Assembly: GCF_003855255.1 (NCBI RefSeq)
Contig: NZ_CP034072.1
Location: 2,595,906 to 2,659,905, forward strand
Origin: Mycolicibacterium nivoides
GTDB lineage: Bacteria > Actinomycetota > Actinomycetes > Mycobacteriales > Mycobacteriaceae
Reading direction: 5' to 3'
Length of the DNA stretch: 64,000 nucleotides
Shown in pieces: positions 37,642 through 46,210 of the stretch. Both the position numbers and the translations under genes were made by a program. Numbering within the stretch: the first letter of the stretch is position 1; each line of letters starts with the position of its first letter. The notes under the pieces were generated by a model. That model ran no database searches and was not told where the DNA came from. It saw nothing but the letters and a program-made list of their open reading frames with translations.

Positions 37642-38997
37642 TCAGCTCGCGGCCGACACGGAAGCGTCCGCGCCGGTGGTGAATCGGTTGGCCGGCCGGT
37701 CCAAACCGAGGTGGTCACGGAGCGTGCTGCCGGTGTATTCCTCGCGGAAGATGCCGCGGCGCTGCAACTCTGGGACGACGTGGTCGACGAACTCGGTCAG
37801 TGAGGACGGCAGCGCGGGCGGGATGAGGTTGAAACCGTCAGCGGCGCCGGTGGTGAACCATTCCGCGATGGTGTCGGCCACCTGTTCGGGCGTGCCGGCG
37901 AACAATCGATGTCCCCGACCGCTGCTTAGCCGCAGCAACAACTCCCGGACGGTGAGGTTGTCCGTCTCGACCAACCGCTTCACCAGGGAGAGCCGGCTCT
38001 TGATGAATGTGTCGCCCGGATCCTCGGACGGGAAGCTCAGTTTCCGGTCGAGATCGTCCTTGGTGACCGCGAATCCGACGATGGCGCTCAGTTGTTCGAG
38101 CCCGTAGTCGGGCACGGTGAGTTCTTCGAACTCGCGTTGACGCTCGCGCGCCTCGGCTTCGGTGCCACCGATGATCGTCGACAACCCGGGCAGAATATGC
38201 ACCTGCTCCGGGTTGCGACCGAACCGGCGGATACGGGCCTTGACGTCGCGGTAGAAGTCGCGGGCCTCATCCAATGTCGGCTGCGCGGTGAAGATGGCCT
38301 CGGCGTACCTGGCCGCGAGATCCTTACCGGGCTCGGACGATCCGGCCTGGAAGAGCACTGGATGCCCTTGTGGGGAACGCGGCACCTCCAGCGGCCCGGC
38401 CACGTCGAAATGCGGGCCGGAGTGGTTGATCGCGTGGATCTTCGCCGGATCCACGAACCGTGGCGCGACCTTGTCGCCGACGATGGCGTCGTCTTCCCAG
38501 CTGTCCCACAACTTCAACGCGACCTGGAGGAATTCGTCGGCGCGCTGGTACCGAGCCGCCGGATCCGGGTGGTTTGGCACCCCGAAGTTGGCCGCGGCCG
38601 AGGCATTGGCGGTCGTCACGACGTTCCAGCCGGCCCGGCCGCGGCTCACGTGGTCGAGTGTGGCGAACCGCCGAGCCAAACCGTACGGGTCGTTGTAGGT
38701 GGTGGACGCTGTCGCGATCAGCCCGACGTTGGTGGTCGCCCCGGCCAGGGCCGAGACCAGGGTGATCGGGTCGAGCGCGTCGAACGGGCGAAACTCGGTC
38801 TGGTCCTTGAGAACTGGATGGTCGGCGAAGAAAACCGCGTCGAGCTTGCCGCGCTCGGCGATGCGGGCCAGTTCGATGTAGTGGCCGATGTCGGTGATGC
38901 CCGACAGATCGGTCTCGGGGAGACGCCACGCCGCTTCGTGCTGGCCGATGTTGCGCAGGAATGCGTTGAGGTGCAACTGCCTTGCGGGCGCAGCCAT
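37642..38997 (-). CDS. DszA/NtaA-type flavin monooxygenase
   Basis: The 451-residue luciferase-like monooxygenase belongs to the NtaA/SnaA/DszA group that uses FMNH2 to oxidise compounds such as dibenzothiophene sulfone or nitrilotriacetate. Indicators are the opening RQLHLNAFLRNIGQHEAAWR, TASTTYNDPYGLARRFATLDHVSRGRAGWNVVTT and PVLFQAGSSEPGKDLAARYAE. It heads an operon with an SsuABC-like importer, so it probably releases sulfite from an imported organosulfur compound. A strong AAAGGAG site precedes ATG 38997. A flavin reductase partner is not in this operon. No -10/-35 pair could be assigned with confidence in 38998-39107. Confidence 0.9.
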   Translation of the reverse strand: MAAPARQLHLNAFLRNIGQHEAAWRLPETDLSGITDIGHYIELARIAERGKLDAVFFADHPVLKDQTEFRPFDALDPITLVSALAGATTNVGLIATASTTYNDPYGLARRFATLDHVSRGRAGWNVVTTANASAAANFGVPNHPDPAARYQRADEFLQVALKLWDSWEDDAIVGDKVAPRFVDPAKIHAINHSGPHFDVAGPLEVPRSPQGHPVLFQAGSSEPGKDLAARYAEAIFTAQPTLDEARDFYRDVKARIRRFGRNPEQVHILPGLSTIIGGTEAEARERQREFEELTVPDYGLEQLSAIVGFAVTKDDLDRKLSFPSEDPGDTFIKSRLSLVKRLVETDNLTVRELLLRLSSGRGHRLFAGTPEQVADTIAEWFTTGAADGFNLIPPALPSSLTEFVDHVVPELQRRGIFREEYTGSTLRDHLGLDRPANRFTTGADASVSAAS

Positions 38998-39107
38998 TGC
39001 GACGAGCTCCTTTGGTCGGTAAACCGGGTTGCGTCTATTTCAGGGGGACGGGCTGCGCTCCGAGAACAGTTAAGATCAGCGAAATTCCAGCTAACCCGCA
39101 GACAGCA

Positions 39108-39141
39108 CACGAGCGTGCGGCTTGTCTGCCGCACGCTCGTG
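39108..39141 (-). terminator. Hairpin terminator after the second repeat protein
   Basis: CACGAGCGTGCGG and CCGCACGCTCGTG form a perfect 13-bp stem around an 8-nt loop, 27 nt past the stop codon of the secreted repeat protein gene and before the monooxygenase promoter region. No U tract follows. Confidence 0.78.
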
Positions 39142-39168
39142 AGTGAGGTTGGTGCCGTCAGTCGGGGT

Positions 39169-39540
39169 TCAGCCCAGGCCGGTCCACTTCTTCAGGACCT
39201 TGCCCGGGAAGCCTCCCCATTTCTCAGCGGTCTTGCCGGGGAACGTCGCCCACTTCTCGGCGGTCTTGCCAGGGAAACCCGTCCACTTCTCGGCGGTCTC
39301 ACCCGGGAATTTGGTCCATTTGTCGACAACGGGAATGTCGGGCAGATCAACCCCGCCGGTCAGGGATTTCTCGGCGGCATCGGTGATGGCATCGGTGACC
39401 GACGAAGACACGCGGTCACACGGCGAGCACCCGACGGTGCTGTTGCCCTTGGAATCGGCCGACGCCGGCGCGGACAGCGCCACCGCGGCGCCGACAGCCC
39501 CCGCGGCGAGGGTCGTGGCGATCAAACTCTTCTGGATCAT
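39169..39540 (-). CDS. Secreted protein with 11-residue Trp repeats (second copy)
   Basis: A 123-residue relative of the protein at 34573. It has a Sec signal peptide (SLIATTLAAGAVGAAVAL, cleavage probably after SAPASA near residue 28), a CxxC pair at 38/41, a helical stretch, and then five tryptophans at 75, 86, 97, 108 and 119, exactly 11 apart, in near-identical units EKWxxFPGKTA. It starts at ATG 39540 after GGGGACC; the longer frame to 40065 has no signal-like sequence. Gene and operon are single, closed by a hairpin. I do not know its function. The repeats are more regular here than in the other copy. Confidence 0.84.
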   Translation of the reverse strand: MIQKSLIATTLAAGAVGAAVALSAPASADSKGNSTVGCSPCDRVSSSVTDAITDAAEKSLTGGVDLPDIPVVDKWTKFPGETAEKWTGFPGKTAEKWATFPGKTAEKWGGFPGKVLKKWTGLG

Positions 39541-39923
39541 AGGGTCCCCAACTGTCGTGTCCGACGCCGCCTGACGGCGACGCCAATCTGACACGCTAGT
39601 CCCAGAACCCCGCTGACGTCCTGCCATGCCGGAGGCCCGAGATCGTTTGCTGTAGCTGCGTCTGCCTGGGGTGGCCCCTGGCCGCAGCCCATTGCACCCG
39701 ACCAGACCGGTCAACGAAACCGAACACCAGGTAACCGCCGGGTTAACAGTCTCGCGAGATGCCCATCTACCTTGCGCTTCACCGGCATTCGAGAGCACTG
39801 CAGGCAGATCACCTCCAAGACGACAACACCGGGAAGCGCATCGGGATTTCGAGACCCAGGCTACGTCGCGGGCCCCGGAATGATCTTGCTCACTTTTTGC
39901 CGGGGTGACCTGGCCGGGACATC
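39541..39923. other. Gene-free region
   Basis: These 383 nt separate the repeat protein start from the end of the oxidoreductase. I see no supported gene and no clear promoter or terminator. A small GTAACC/GGTTAA imperfect repeat at 39731-39747 is the only symmetry noticed. Open frames here are short and lack ribosome-binding sites. Confidence 0.5.
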
Positions 39924-40817
39924 TCAGGCAAAGACCTTTGCCACCTCGGCCACCCGGCGCAACTGGTCGATATCGGAGCTGGTGGGAATCAGGTGCACCT
40001 CGTCGGTACCGATGTCCTCGAACTTGCCGAGCACCTCGATCAGTTGCTCTTCGGTACCGGCCCACCCGGTCATGGGAGCCATGGCATCGACGTATTCGGC
40101 CGGGATCCAGTTCATGTACCGGCGCAGGTGCCGGTGGACCTGGGCGCGGGCCTCCTCGGGCTTGCCGAGCGCGAACCAGAAGGAGGTCGCCAGGTGCGGC
40201 TTGGGTTTGCCGGCCTCGGCCCAGGCGGTGCGGGCGACGTCGAACAACTCGGCCTGGCGGGTCAGATCCAGGTCCAGTGTCGTGCCTGCCACGCCGTCGG
40301 CCCAGGCCGCGGCGTCACGGATGGTCTTGGGCCCGATGGAGCCGATCTGCAGGGGCGGCCCGCCGGTCTGAACCGGAGATGGCCCGACCGGAAGCACCGA
40401 TTCGGTGACTTTCTCCCCTGCCCAGACCCGTTTCATCACCGCGACGCGCTCTGCCATACCCCGCCGGGTCTGGGACGCCGGGTCGGCGCCGACCGCGTGG
40501 TAGTCCTCGTGGCGGCCGCCGACGCCGATGCCCACGGTCAACCGCCCGCCGCTGAGCAGATCTCCGGTCGCCAGGCCTTTGGCCAGCATCACCGGATCGT
40601 GCAGCTGCGGCACCACCACCGTGGTGACCAGCCGCACGCGGTCGGTCCACGCCGCCAGGGCGCCCAGCAGCGTCAGGCTGTCGGGATTGTCGAAGGCGAT
40701 GCGCTCGCCCCAGCACAGCGACGAGAACGGGCCTCCGTCGATGACGTGCGCCCAGGACCGCAGCGTCGTCGCATCCAACTGAGGTTCCATGACCGGCATC
40801 GTCATACCCACGCGCAC
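39924..40817 (-). CDS. Luciferase-like (LLM) F420- or FMN-dependent oxidoreductase
   Basis: The 297-residue protein has the bacterial-luciferase barrel pattern: RVGMTMPVMEPQ, LVTTVVVPQLHDPVMLAKGLATGDLLSGGR, GVGGRHEDYHAVG and GGPPLQIGS. Many mycobacterial members use coenzyme F420; the cofactor cannot be fixed by eye. It starts at GTG 40817 (ATG 40805 is an alternative) and is divergent, by only 30 nt, from a VOC gene. The substrate is unknown. Confidence 0.85.
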   Translation of the reverse strand: MRVGMTMPVMEPQLDATTLRSWAHVIDGGPFSSLCWGERIAFDNPDSLTLLGALAAWTDRVRLVTTVVVPQLHDPVMLAKGLATGDLLSGGRLTVGIGVGGRHEDYHAVGADPASQTRRGMAERVAVMKRVWAGEKVTESVLPVGPSPVQTGGPPLQIGSIGPKTIRDAAAWADGVAGTTLDLDLTRQAELFDVARTAWAEAGKPKPHLATSFWFALGKPEEARAQVHRHLRRYMNWIPAEYVDAMAPMTGWAGTEEQLIEVLGKFEDIGTDEVHLIPTSSDIDQLRRVAEVAKVFA

Positions 40818-40847
40818 GCAGGGATTCTGTCACGTCCAGGTGGCAGC

Positions 40848-41270
40848 ATGAACCTTATGGCCATCACCACGTCCTCGGTCGCCCACGTGCGGCTGACGGT
40901 CACCGATATCGAACGATCCCGGCAGTTCTACGAGAGCGTTTTCGGCTGGCCGATTCTGATCGAACTGCCGCAGGACGCCGACGCCACCACCCGCGCCCGG
41001 CTCAGTTTCCTGTCCGGCGGGGTCATCTACGACGCCGGGGCAACGCTGATCGGCCTGCGCCCGGTCGGGCGCGACGCGTTCGACGAGAACCGAACGGGGC
41101 TGGACCACTTGGCCTTCCGGCTCAAGAGCCTCGACGAGCTGAACGACGCCGCGCAACACCTCGACGATCTGGGCGTCGCGCACGAACCCGTCAAGGACAT
41201 CGGCCCGTCCTACATCCTGGAGTTCCGCGACCCCGACAACATCGCCTTGGAGCTCACCGCGCCGAAGTAG
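40848..41270 (+). CDS. VOC family protein (glyoxalase/bleomycin-resistance fold)
   Basis: The 140-residue single-domain VOC protein has the paired beta-alpha-beta modules: VAHVRLTVTDIERSRQFYESVFGWP in the first half and GLDHLAFRLKSLDELND followed by FRDPDNIALELTAP in the second. The His and Glu positions are consistent with metal binding. I chose ATG 40848 because AGGTGG lies just upstream; ATG 40857 is the other candidate. Such proteins are often dioxygenases, lyases or drug-binding proteins; no specific role can be assigned. Confidence 0.82.
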   Translation: MNLMAITTSSVAHVRLTVTDIERSRQFYESVFGWPILIELPQDADATTRARLSFLSGGVIYDAGATLIGLRPVGRDAFDENRTGLDHLAFRLKSLDELNDAAQHLDDLGVAHEPVKDIGPSYILEFRDPDNIALELTAPK

Positions 41271-41353
41271 ATCCCCGGCCCGGGGGATATCCCCCACCCG
41301 GGTCTGGGGAAAACGCTGTGTCGCCGGGCCGCGCAACTTCGTAGGTTGAAGGC

Positions 41354-42664
41354 ATGGTCGCAACAAGCGAAACCGCCCTGCCCGCCCCGGCCGAGCCGGC
41401 TGCTGAGCCCGTGACAGCACCACGCAACATCGGCCTCGTGCCGACCGCGTCGATGATCACCGGTGCCGCGGTGGCACTGGTGTGGTTCTGGATTCCGTTG
41501 TCCATCATGGTCATCGGTGTCTCCTCGATTCCTTCGGTGATCGGATTCCTGCTCTCCGGGGTGGTCTTCATCTACCTGATGCGCGGTGTCGAGTGGGTCG
41601 AGCGAACGCGCAGCGAGGCGGTGTTCGGCCTCGGTATCGGGATTCCGCCGCGCCAGCTGTCACCTCACACGGGGTTTCAGGGCTGGGCGCATCAGCTGTG
41701 GCTGGACATCAGCAGTACCCGGTTCTGGAAGGGCGTCTGCCACCACTACCTGCGGATGACCTACGACATGCTGGCCACCGGCGTCGCGTTCGCATTACTC
41801 GCCTTCGCGTTCGTGGGCCCGGCCGCGGCCATCGCGATCCGGCAGAGCGACAACGATGCCGGTCTGATCTTCCTCTCGCCACCGATCGCCGTGCTGCTGG
41901 CGATCGTCGCCGTCGCCGCCGCGGTGGCCATCCTGATCTTCGCCCCGGCCATGGATGCCGCGATCGACCGATGGCTGTTGTCCCCCTCCTCCACCGCGGC
42001 CCTGGAGTATCAGGTGAACGCGCTCGCCGATGCCCGGCAGGGCGCGGTGTCCTCGGCGCAGACCGAGCGCCACCGCATCGAACGCGATCTGCACGACAGC
42101 GTGCAGCCCCGACTGGTCTCCCTGGCGATGACGATCGGGTTGGCCCAGACCAAGCTGGATTCGGATCCGCCCGCCGCCAGGGCGCTGATCGCCGAGGCAC
42201 ATGACGACGCGAAGAGCGCATTGGTGGAACTACGCAACGTGGTGCGCGGTATCGCCCCGACGATCCTGTCGGACCGAGGTCTTGACGCCGCGTTGTCCTC
42301 GGTGGTGCAGCGCACCGAGACCTCCGGAGTACCAACCACATTGCACATCGATCTGCCTCGCAGGCTGCCCGACGAAGTGGAGTCGGTCGCCTACTTCGTG
42401 GTCGCCGAGGCCTTGACCAACATCGCCAAACACGCCAGAGCCTCTCAGGCCGTGGTCACCGTCCGGTTGGACGACACCGCCGACGTGCTGCACGTTTCGG
42501 TGTTCGACGACGGTCAGGGCGGCGCGGTCATCGACGCCGGCGAGAACGCCACCGGCCTGCGCGGGCTGGACGAACGGGTACGCGCGGCAGGCGGGACCTT
42601 CGCGGTGTCCAGCCCGGCCACGGGCCCGACGATCATCACGGCGGTGCTGCCATGCGGATCGTGA
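41354..42664 (+). CDS. NarL-type sensor histidine kinase
   Basis: The 436-residue kinase has an N-terminal membrane region with about four segments (38-75 and 138-200), a HisKA_3 dimerisation motif ERHRIERDLHDSVQ with phospho-acceptor His247, and an HATPase domain (VVAEALTNIAKHARAS, then DDGQGG and GLRGLDERVRAAGG). The weakly conserved input domain leaves the signal unknown. TAGGTT ends 6 nt before the ATG, so the mRNA could be leaderless. The stop overlaps the response-regulator gene by 13 nt. Confidence 0.93.
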   Translation: MVATSETALPAPAEPAAEPVTAPRNIGLVPTASMITGAAVALVWFWIPLSIMVIGVSSIPSVIGFLLSGVVFIYLMRGVEWVERTRSEAVFGLGIGIPPRQLSPHTGFQGWAHQLWLDISSTRFWKGVCHHYLRMTYDMLATGVAFALLAFAFVGPAAAIAIRQSDNDAGLIFLSPPIAVLLAIVAVAAAVAILIFAPAMDAAIDRWLLSPSSTAALEYQVNALADARQGAVSSAQTERHRIERDLHDSVQPRLVSLAMTIGLAQTKLDSDPPAARALIAEAHDDAKSALVELRNVVRGIAPTILSDRGLDAALSSVVQRTETSGVPTTLHIDLPRRLPDEVESVAYFVVAEALTNIAKHARASQAVVTVRLDDTADVLHVSVFDDGQGGAVIDAGENATGLRGLDERVRAAGGTFAVSSPATGPTIITAVLPCGS

Positions 42665-43296
42665 TCGCCGAGGACTCGGCACTGCTGCGGGCAGGCATCG
42701 AACGGATCCTGGCCGACGCCGGGCACGAGATCGTCGCCGGGGTGCCCGACGCCACCAACCTGCTGCGACTGGTCAACGAGCATCACCCAGACCTGGCCAT
42801 CCTCGACGTCCGGATGCCGCCGACGTTCACCGACGAGGGCATCCGGGCAGCGGCGCTGTTGCGCAGTCAGAACCCCGAGTCCCCTGTGCTGGTGCTCTCC
42901 CATTACGTCGAAGAGCGCTATGCGGCCGATCTCATCACCTCGGACACACGAGGATTCGGCTACCTGCTCAAGGACCGGGTCGCCGATGTGCCGGCATTCC
43001 TCGACGCCGTCTCCGTGGTGGGCGGCGGAGGAACGGTGCTCGATCCCGAAGTGGTGTCACAGATCTTGGTACGTTCGGCCCGCCGCAGCGCCCTGAACCA
43101 GCTGACCCCGCGTGAGCGCGATGTCCTGCAACTGATGGCCGAGGGCAAGACGAACTCGGCGATCGCTGCCGCCCTGCACATCTCGGTCGGCTCGGCCGAG
43201 AAGCACATCGCCTCGATCTTCACGAAATTCGACCTCGCCCCAGACGAGAGCGAGAACCGCCGCGTGCTGGCGGTGCTGCGCTACCTCGAGACCTAG
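42652..43296 (+). CDS. NarL/LuxR-type response regulator
   Basis: The 214-residue regulator has a receiver domain (IVIAEDSALLRAGIERIL; Asp52 in LAILDVRMPP as the phosphorylation site) and a C-terminal LuxR-type helix-turn-helix (LTPRERDVLQLMAEGKTNSAIAA, then HISVGSAEKHIASIFTKF). It overlaps the kinase gene by 13 nt, so the pair is co-expressed. Its target may include the next gene, a membrane protein 32 nt downstream. Confidence 0.95.
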   Translation: MRIVIAEDSALLRAGIERILADAGHEIVAGVPDATNLLRLVNEHHPDLAILDVRMPPTFTDEGIRAAALLRSQNPESPVLVLSHYVEERYAADLITSDTRGFGYLLKDRVADVPAFLDAVSVVGGGGTVLDPEVVSQILVRSARRSALNQLTPRERDVLQLMAEGKTNSAIAAALHISVGSAEKHIASIFTKFDLAPDESENRRVLAVLRYLET

Positions 43297-43328
43297 ACCG
43301 AACACCCCAACCGGGAAGGACTTTCATC

Positions 43329-44219
43329 GTGACAACCATCGCCGCTCCCCCACCGGTCAATCCGCCGCCCCAGTTGAACCCCGGTGGCCGCACCACATTC
43401 CGCCTCGTCCTGATCTCCTCGGCCGTGCTGCTGGTGGTCGGCACCGTAGCCGCGCTCGGCGTGGCGGCCTGGGCCGTGAGCACTGTCCGGGTCGTCACCG
43501 ATCACCAGGCATTGCCCGCGACGATGCGGTCTCTGGTTATCGACACGGCGCAGATCCCCATCGAGATCCGCATCACCGCCGACCGCGAAACCCGCGACGC
43601 CACAGCGGATCTGCGTCTGGTGAACACCACGCACAGTGGGGCGCACCGGCTGCAGGTAACCACCGACCAAGACAGCACCCGGATCACCATCGCGGGCAAC
43701 CCCTCCCCCATGCTGGAGTGGGCTCGCGGCGGGGAGATCACGATCGCCGTGCCGCCCGAGCAGGCCCGGCGCCTGACGGTACGCACCGAGCAGGAGCTCG
43801 GCACGGTGATCGCACAAGCCGATGTGGACCAGTTGATCTCCCGGGTCTCCGACGGGTCGATCATCCTGCGCGGCGCCGCCCGCCGCGTCGAGGCCCACAC
43901 CGTCGACGGCGAGATCGTCTCGCGCGACCCGGTCGCGGTCACCGAAGAATTCAGCGCCACCACGTCCGACGGGGACATCACCGTCGACTTCCGCGACGCC
44001 GCGCCGCGTCGCGTCGACGCGGTGAGCCGCAACGGCGACGTGGTGATCGGACTACCGGAGCGGGGACCGTATCTGGTGCACGCACAGTCCGGGGCCTCGA
44101 CAGAGGTCCGCGTGGCCGAGACCAACGATCCCGACGTCGCTGCCGCCGAGGTCACCGTCCGCTCCGACGATGGCGACGTGGTCGTGGAGCGTGTCGGCCC
44201 GGGGCGCGGGCGGGGCTAG
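43329..44219 (+). CDS. Membrane-anchored DUF4097-like beta-repeat protein
   Basis: The 296-residue protein has a short cytoplasmic Pro-rich tail, one membrane helix at about 25-50 (LVLISSAVLLVVGTVAALGV) and an extracytoplasmic region rich in short repeating strands (SDGSIILRGAA, TVDGEIVSRDPV, TSDGDITVDFR, RNGDVVIGLP, SDDGDVVVER). This DG-repeat pattern fits a DUF4097-type beta-helix or adhesin-like fold, often found beside two-component systems. It may act in envelope stress sensing with the upstream kinase. Function unknown. Its end overlaps the convergent nitronate monooxygenase-like gene by 4 nt. Confidence 0.78.
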   Translation: MTTIAAPPPVNPPPQLNPGGRTTFRLVLISSAVLLVVGTVAALGVAAWAVSTVRVVTDHQALPATMRSLVIDTAQIPIEIRITADRETRDATADLRLVNTTHSGAHRLQVTTDQDSTRITIAGNPSPMLEWARGGEITIAVPPEQARRLTVRTEQELGTVIAQADVDQLISRVSDGSIILRGAARRVEAHTVDGEIVSRDPVAVTEEFSATTSDGDITVDFRDAAPRRVDAVSRNGDVVIGLPERGPYLVHAQSGASTEVRVAETNDPDVAAAEVTVRSDDGDVVVERVGPGRGRG

Positions 44220-45241
44220 ACCGGGGCCACCCGGTCGATGATCTCCGCCACCGTCCCGGTCCGGGCCTGGCGCCATCCGGTTCCGGCCCACACGTTGGTG
44301 GCCTGCGGATCACCCGCGGCCGCCGAGGCCTTGCGCACCGGGCTGGTCAGGTAATGGATCTCGGGATAGCCCAGCGGGGCCTGCGCATCGTGCTCGACGA
44401 TGAAGCGGTTGCGCAGCCCGCGGGCGTACCGGCCGGAAAATGCCCGGGTTACAACGGTTTCGGTGAACTCAGGGCTTTGCAGCGCGGCACGGTGTACTGG
44501 GCTGCTGCCGGCTTCGTCGGCCAGTAGGAACGCGGTGCCGAGTTGGGCGGCCACCGCACCGGCGGCCAGCACACCCGCCACGTCGCCTGCGCTGACCAAT
44601 CCGCCCGCCGCCACGACGGGAACGTCCACCGCCGCCAGCACCTCGGCCAGCAACGCCTCCAGCGGTTGCGATGCGGGAGCCGCGGCCGGGTCGAACGTGC
44701 CGCGGTGCCCACCCGCGGCGGGCCCCTGCACGGCGAGCGCATCGACGCCGCGGCCCACCGCCAGCCGCGCCTCGTCCACGGTCGTCACAGTCCCGACGGT
44801 GGCGATGCCGGCGCCGCGGAGCCGGGCGATCTCCGCCTCGCTGGGCAATCCGAAGGTGAACGAGACCACTTCGGGCCGTAAGTCGAACACCGTATCCAGC
44901 TTGGCCGCCCATGCGTCGTCGTCGTAGCGCGGGTCACCCAGGGCCACGCCGTAGCGCTGCGCCTCACCGGCCAATTGCGCGGCGTAGGCCTGGATCTGTT
45001 CGGGCGTACCCGCACTGGGTTGCGGCGCGAAGAGATTCACGCCCAGCGGTTCGGTGGTCAAACCGCGTGCGGCGGTCAATCTTTCGGCAAGTCCGTCTGC
45101 GGTCAGATACCCGGCCGCGAGGAATCCCAGCCCTCCGGCGTTGCTGCCCGCCGCGGCCAGCTCCGGGGTCGAGGGGCCACCGGCCATCGGCGCCACGACC
45201 ACCGGACGCCGCAGCCCACGAATATCGAATGTGCCCATCAC
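44216..45241 (-). CDS. Nitronate monooxygenase-like FMN protein
   Basis: The 341-residue TIM-barrel flavoprotein has the N-terminal LRRPVVVAPMAGGPSTPELA, the loop GPAAGGHRGTFDP with the usual catalytic-type His, and phosphate-binding VPVVAAGGLVSAGDVAGVL. This is the 2-nitropropane dioxygenase/nitronate monooxygenase family, which oxidises alkyl nitronates such as propionate-3-nitronate. GTG 45241 overlaps the acetyltransferase stop (GTGATG); ATG 45238 is equally possible. Confidence 0.88.
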   Translation of the reverse strand: MMGTFDIRGLRRPVVVAPMAGGPSTPELAAAGSNAGGLGFLAAGYLTADGLAERLTAARGLTTEPLGVNLFAPQPSAGTPEQIQAYAAQLAGEAQRYGVALGDPRYDDDAWAAKLDTVFDLRPEVVSFTFGLPSEAEIARLRGAGIATVGTVTTVDEARLAVGRGVDALAVQGPAAGGHRGTFDPAAAPASQPLEALLAEVLAAVDVPVVAAGGLVSAGDVAGVLAAGAVAAQLGTAFLLADEAGSSPVHRAALQSPEFTETVVTRAFSGRYARGLRNRFIVEHDAQAPLGYPEIHYLTSPVRKASAAAGDPQATNVWAGTGWRQARTGTVAEIIDRVAPV

Positions 45242-45762
45242 CGCACCGCCTTCCCGAACAACAGCACGTCCTGTGGTTCGTCACTGATATTGGGGAACAT
45301 CGCGTACCGCGCGAGCCTTCCCTCCAGTGACAGACCACACCGCCGCAGCACCCCGGCAGAGCCGGCATTGTCGGCATGGCAGTACGCCGTGACCCGGTAC
45401 ACCGTGGGATCGGACTGCAGATCGGTCAGCATCAACGAAACCGCTTCCGACATCAGGCCGCGCCCCCACCACTGCCGGGCCAGGCAGTAGCCGAGTTCCA
45501 CCGCGTACGGCTGCGGGCGTCGCCGCGCGCACAGCCCGGCCACCTCGCCGTCGACTTCGACCAACCAGGTCTGCTCGTCACCGACGTTGAACAACGTCGT
45601 GATGACCCGGCGCGTCTCGGCCACCCCCGAATGGGGACACCAGGACAGATACCTCGTCACCTCGGGATCGGAGGCGATGCGGGCGTACAGGGCCTCGGCG
45701 TCCTCGACGACCGGCGGCCTCAGCCGCACCAGTGGCCCGGCCAGGATCTGGGTGTTGGGCAT
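45238..45762 (-). CDS. GNAT family N-acetyltransferase (RimJ/RimL-like)
   Basis: The 174-residue protein has the GNAT pattern: LVRLRPPVVEDAEALYARI at the start, the acetyl-CoA loop around ELGYCLARQWWGRGLMSEAV and the late RVTAYCHADNAGSAGVLRRCGL. RimJ/RimL-like enzymes acetylate protein N-termini or small amines; the substrate is unknown. I chose ATG 45762 (PNTQILAGPL), which follows AGGATGGGG. It is translationally coupled to the downstream flavoprotein gene. Confidence 0.86.
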   Translation of the reverse strand: MPNTQILAGPLVRLRPPVVEDAEALYARIASDPEVTRYLSWCPHSGVAETRRVITTLFNVGDEQTWLVEVDGEVAGLCARRRPQPYAVELGYCLARQWWGRGLMSEAVSLMLTDLQSDPTVYRVTAYCHADNAGSAGVLRRCGLSLEGRLARYAMFPNISDEPQDVLLFGKAVR

Positions 45763-45817
45763 GGCCCCATCCTGCACCGTTGCCGGGGCAGCCAGTCCAG
45801 CGGTTTACTGGATTGAT

Positions 45818-46201
45818 ATGGCTATCACCTTCAACCACACCATCGTCGCCGCCAAGGACCGGCGGGTCTCAGCCGAGTTCTTCACCGAGTTGTTCGGCCT
45901 GCCCGGCCCGCAGGAGTTCGGTCCGTTTCTCGCCGTGACCATCAATCACGGAGTGAGTCTCGATTACGCCCAGGTCGGTGCCGACGAGGACATCCGGCCA
46001 CAGCACTACGCATTCCTGGTGTCCGAGGACGAGTTCGACTCGATCTACGGCAAGATCCGCGACCGCGGCATGCAGCACTGGGCCGATCCACACGGTGAGC
46101 ACCCGGGCGAGATCAACCACAACGACGGCGGCCGCGGGGTCTACTTCCAGGACCCGTCCGGGCACTACCTGGAGATCATCACCCGCCCGTACGGGGGCTG
46201 A
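45818..46201 (+). CDS. VOC family protein
   Basis: A 127-residue VOC protein: AITFNHTIVAAKDRRVSAEFFTELFGLP in the first module and GRGVYFQDPSGHYLEIITRPYG in the second, with HY and E positions suited to a metal site. It is unrelated in detail to the VOC protein at 40848. It is convergent with the Rrf2 gene (9-nt gap). Function unknown. Confidence 0.85.
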   Translation: MAITFNHTIVAAKDRRVSAEFFTELFGLPGPQEFGPFLAVTINHGVSLDYAQVGADEDIRPQHYAFLVSEDEFDSIYGKIRDRGMQHWADPHGEHPGEINHNDGGRGVYFQDPSGHYLEIITRPYGG

Positions 46202-46210
46202 GCACAGCGA

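Noticed and set aside
39731..39747. GTAACC/GGTTAA repeat as an operator
   Set aside because: Only five symmetric pairs, in a gene-free region with no regulator nearby; it is likely chance.
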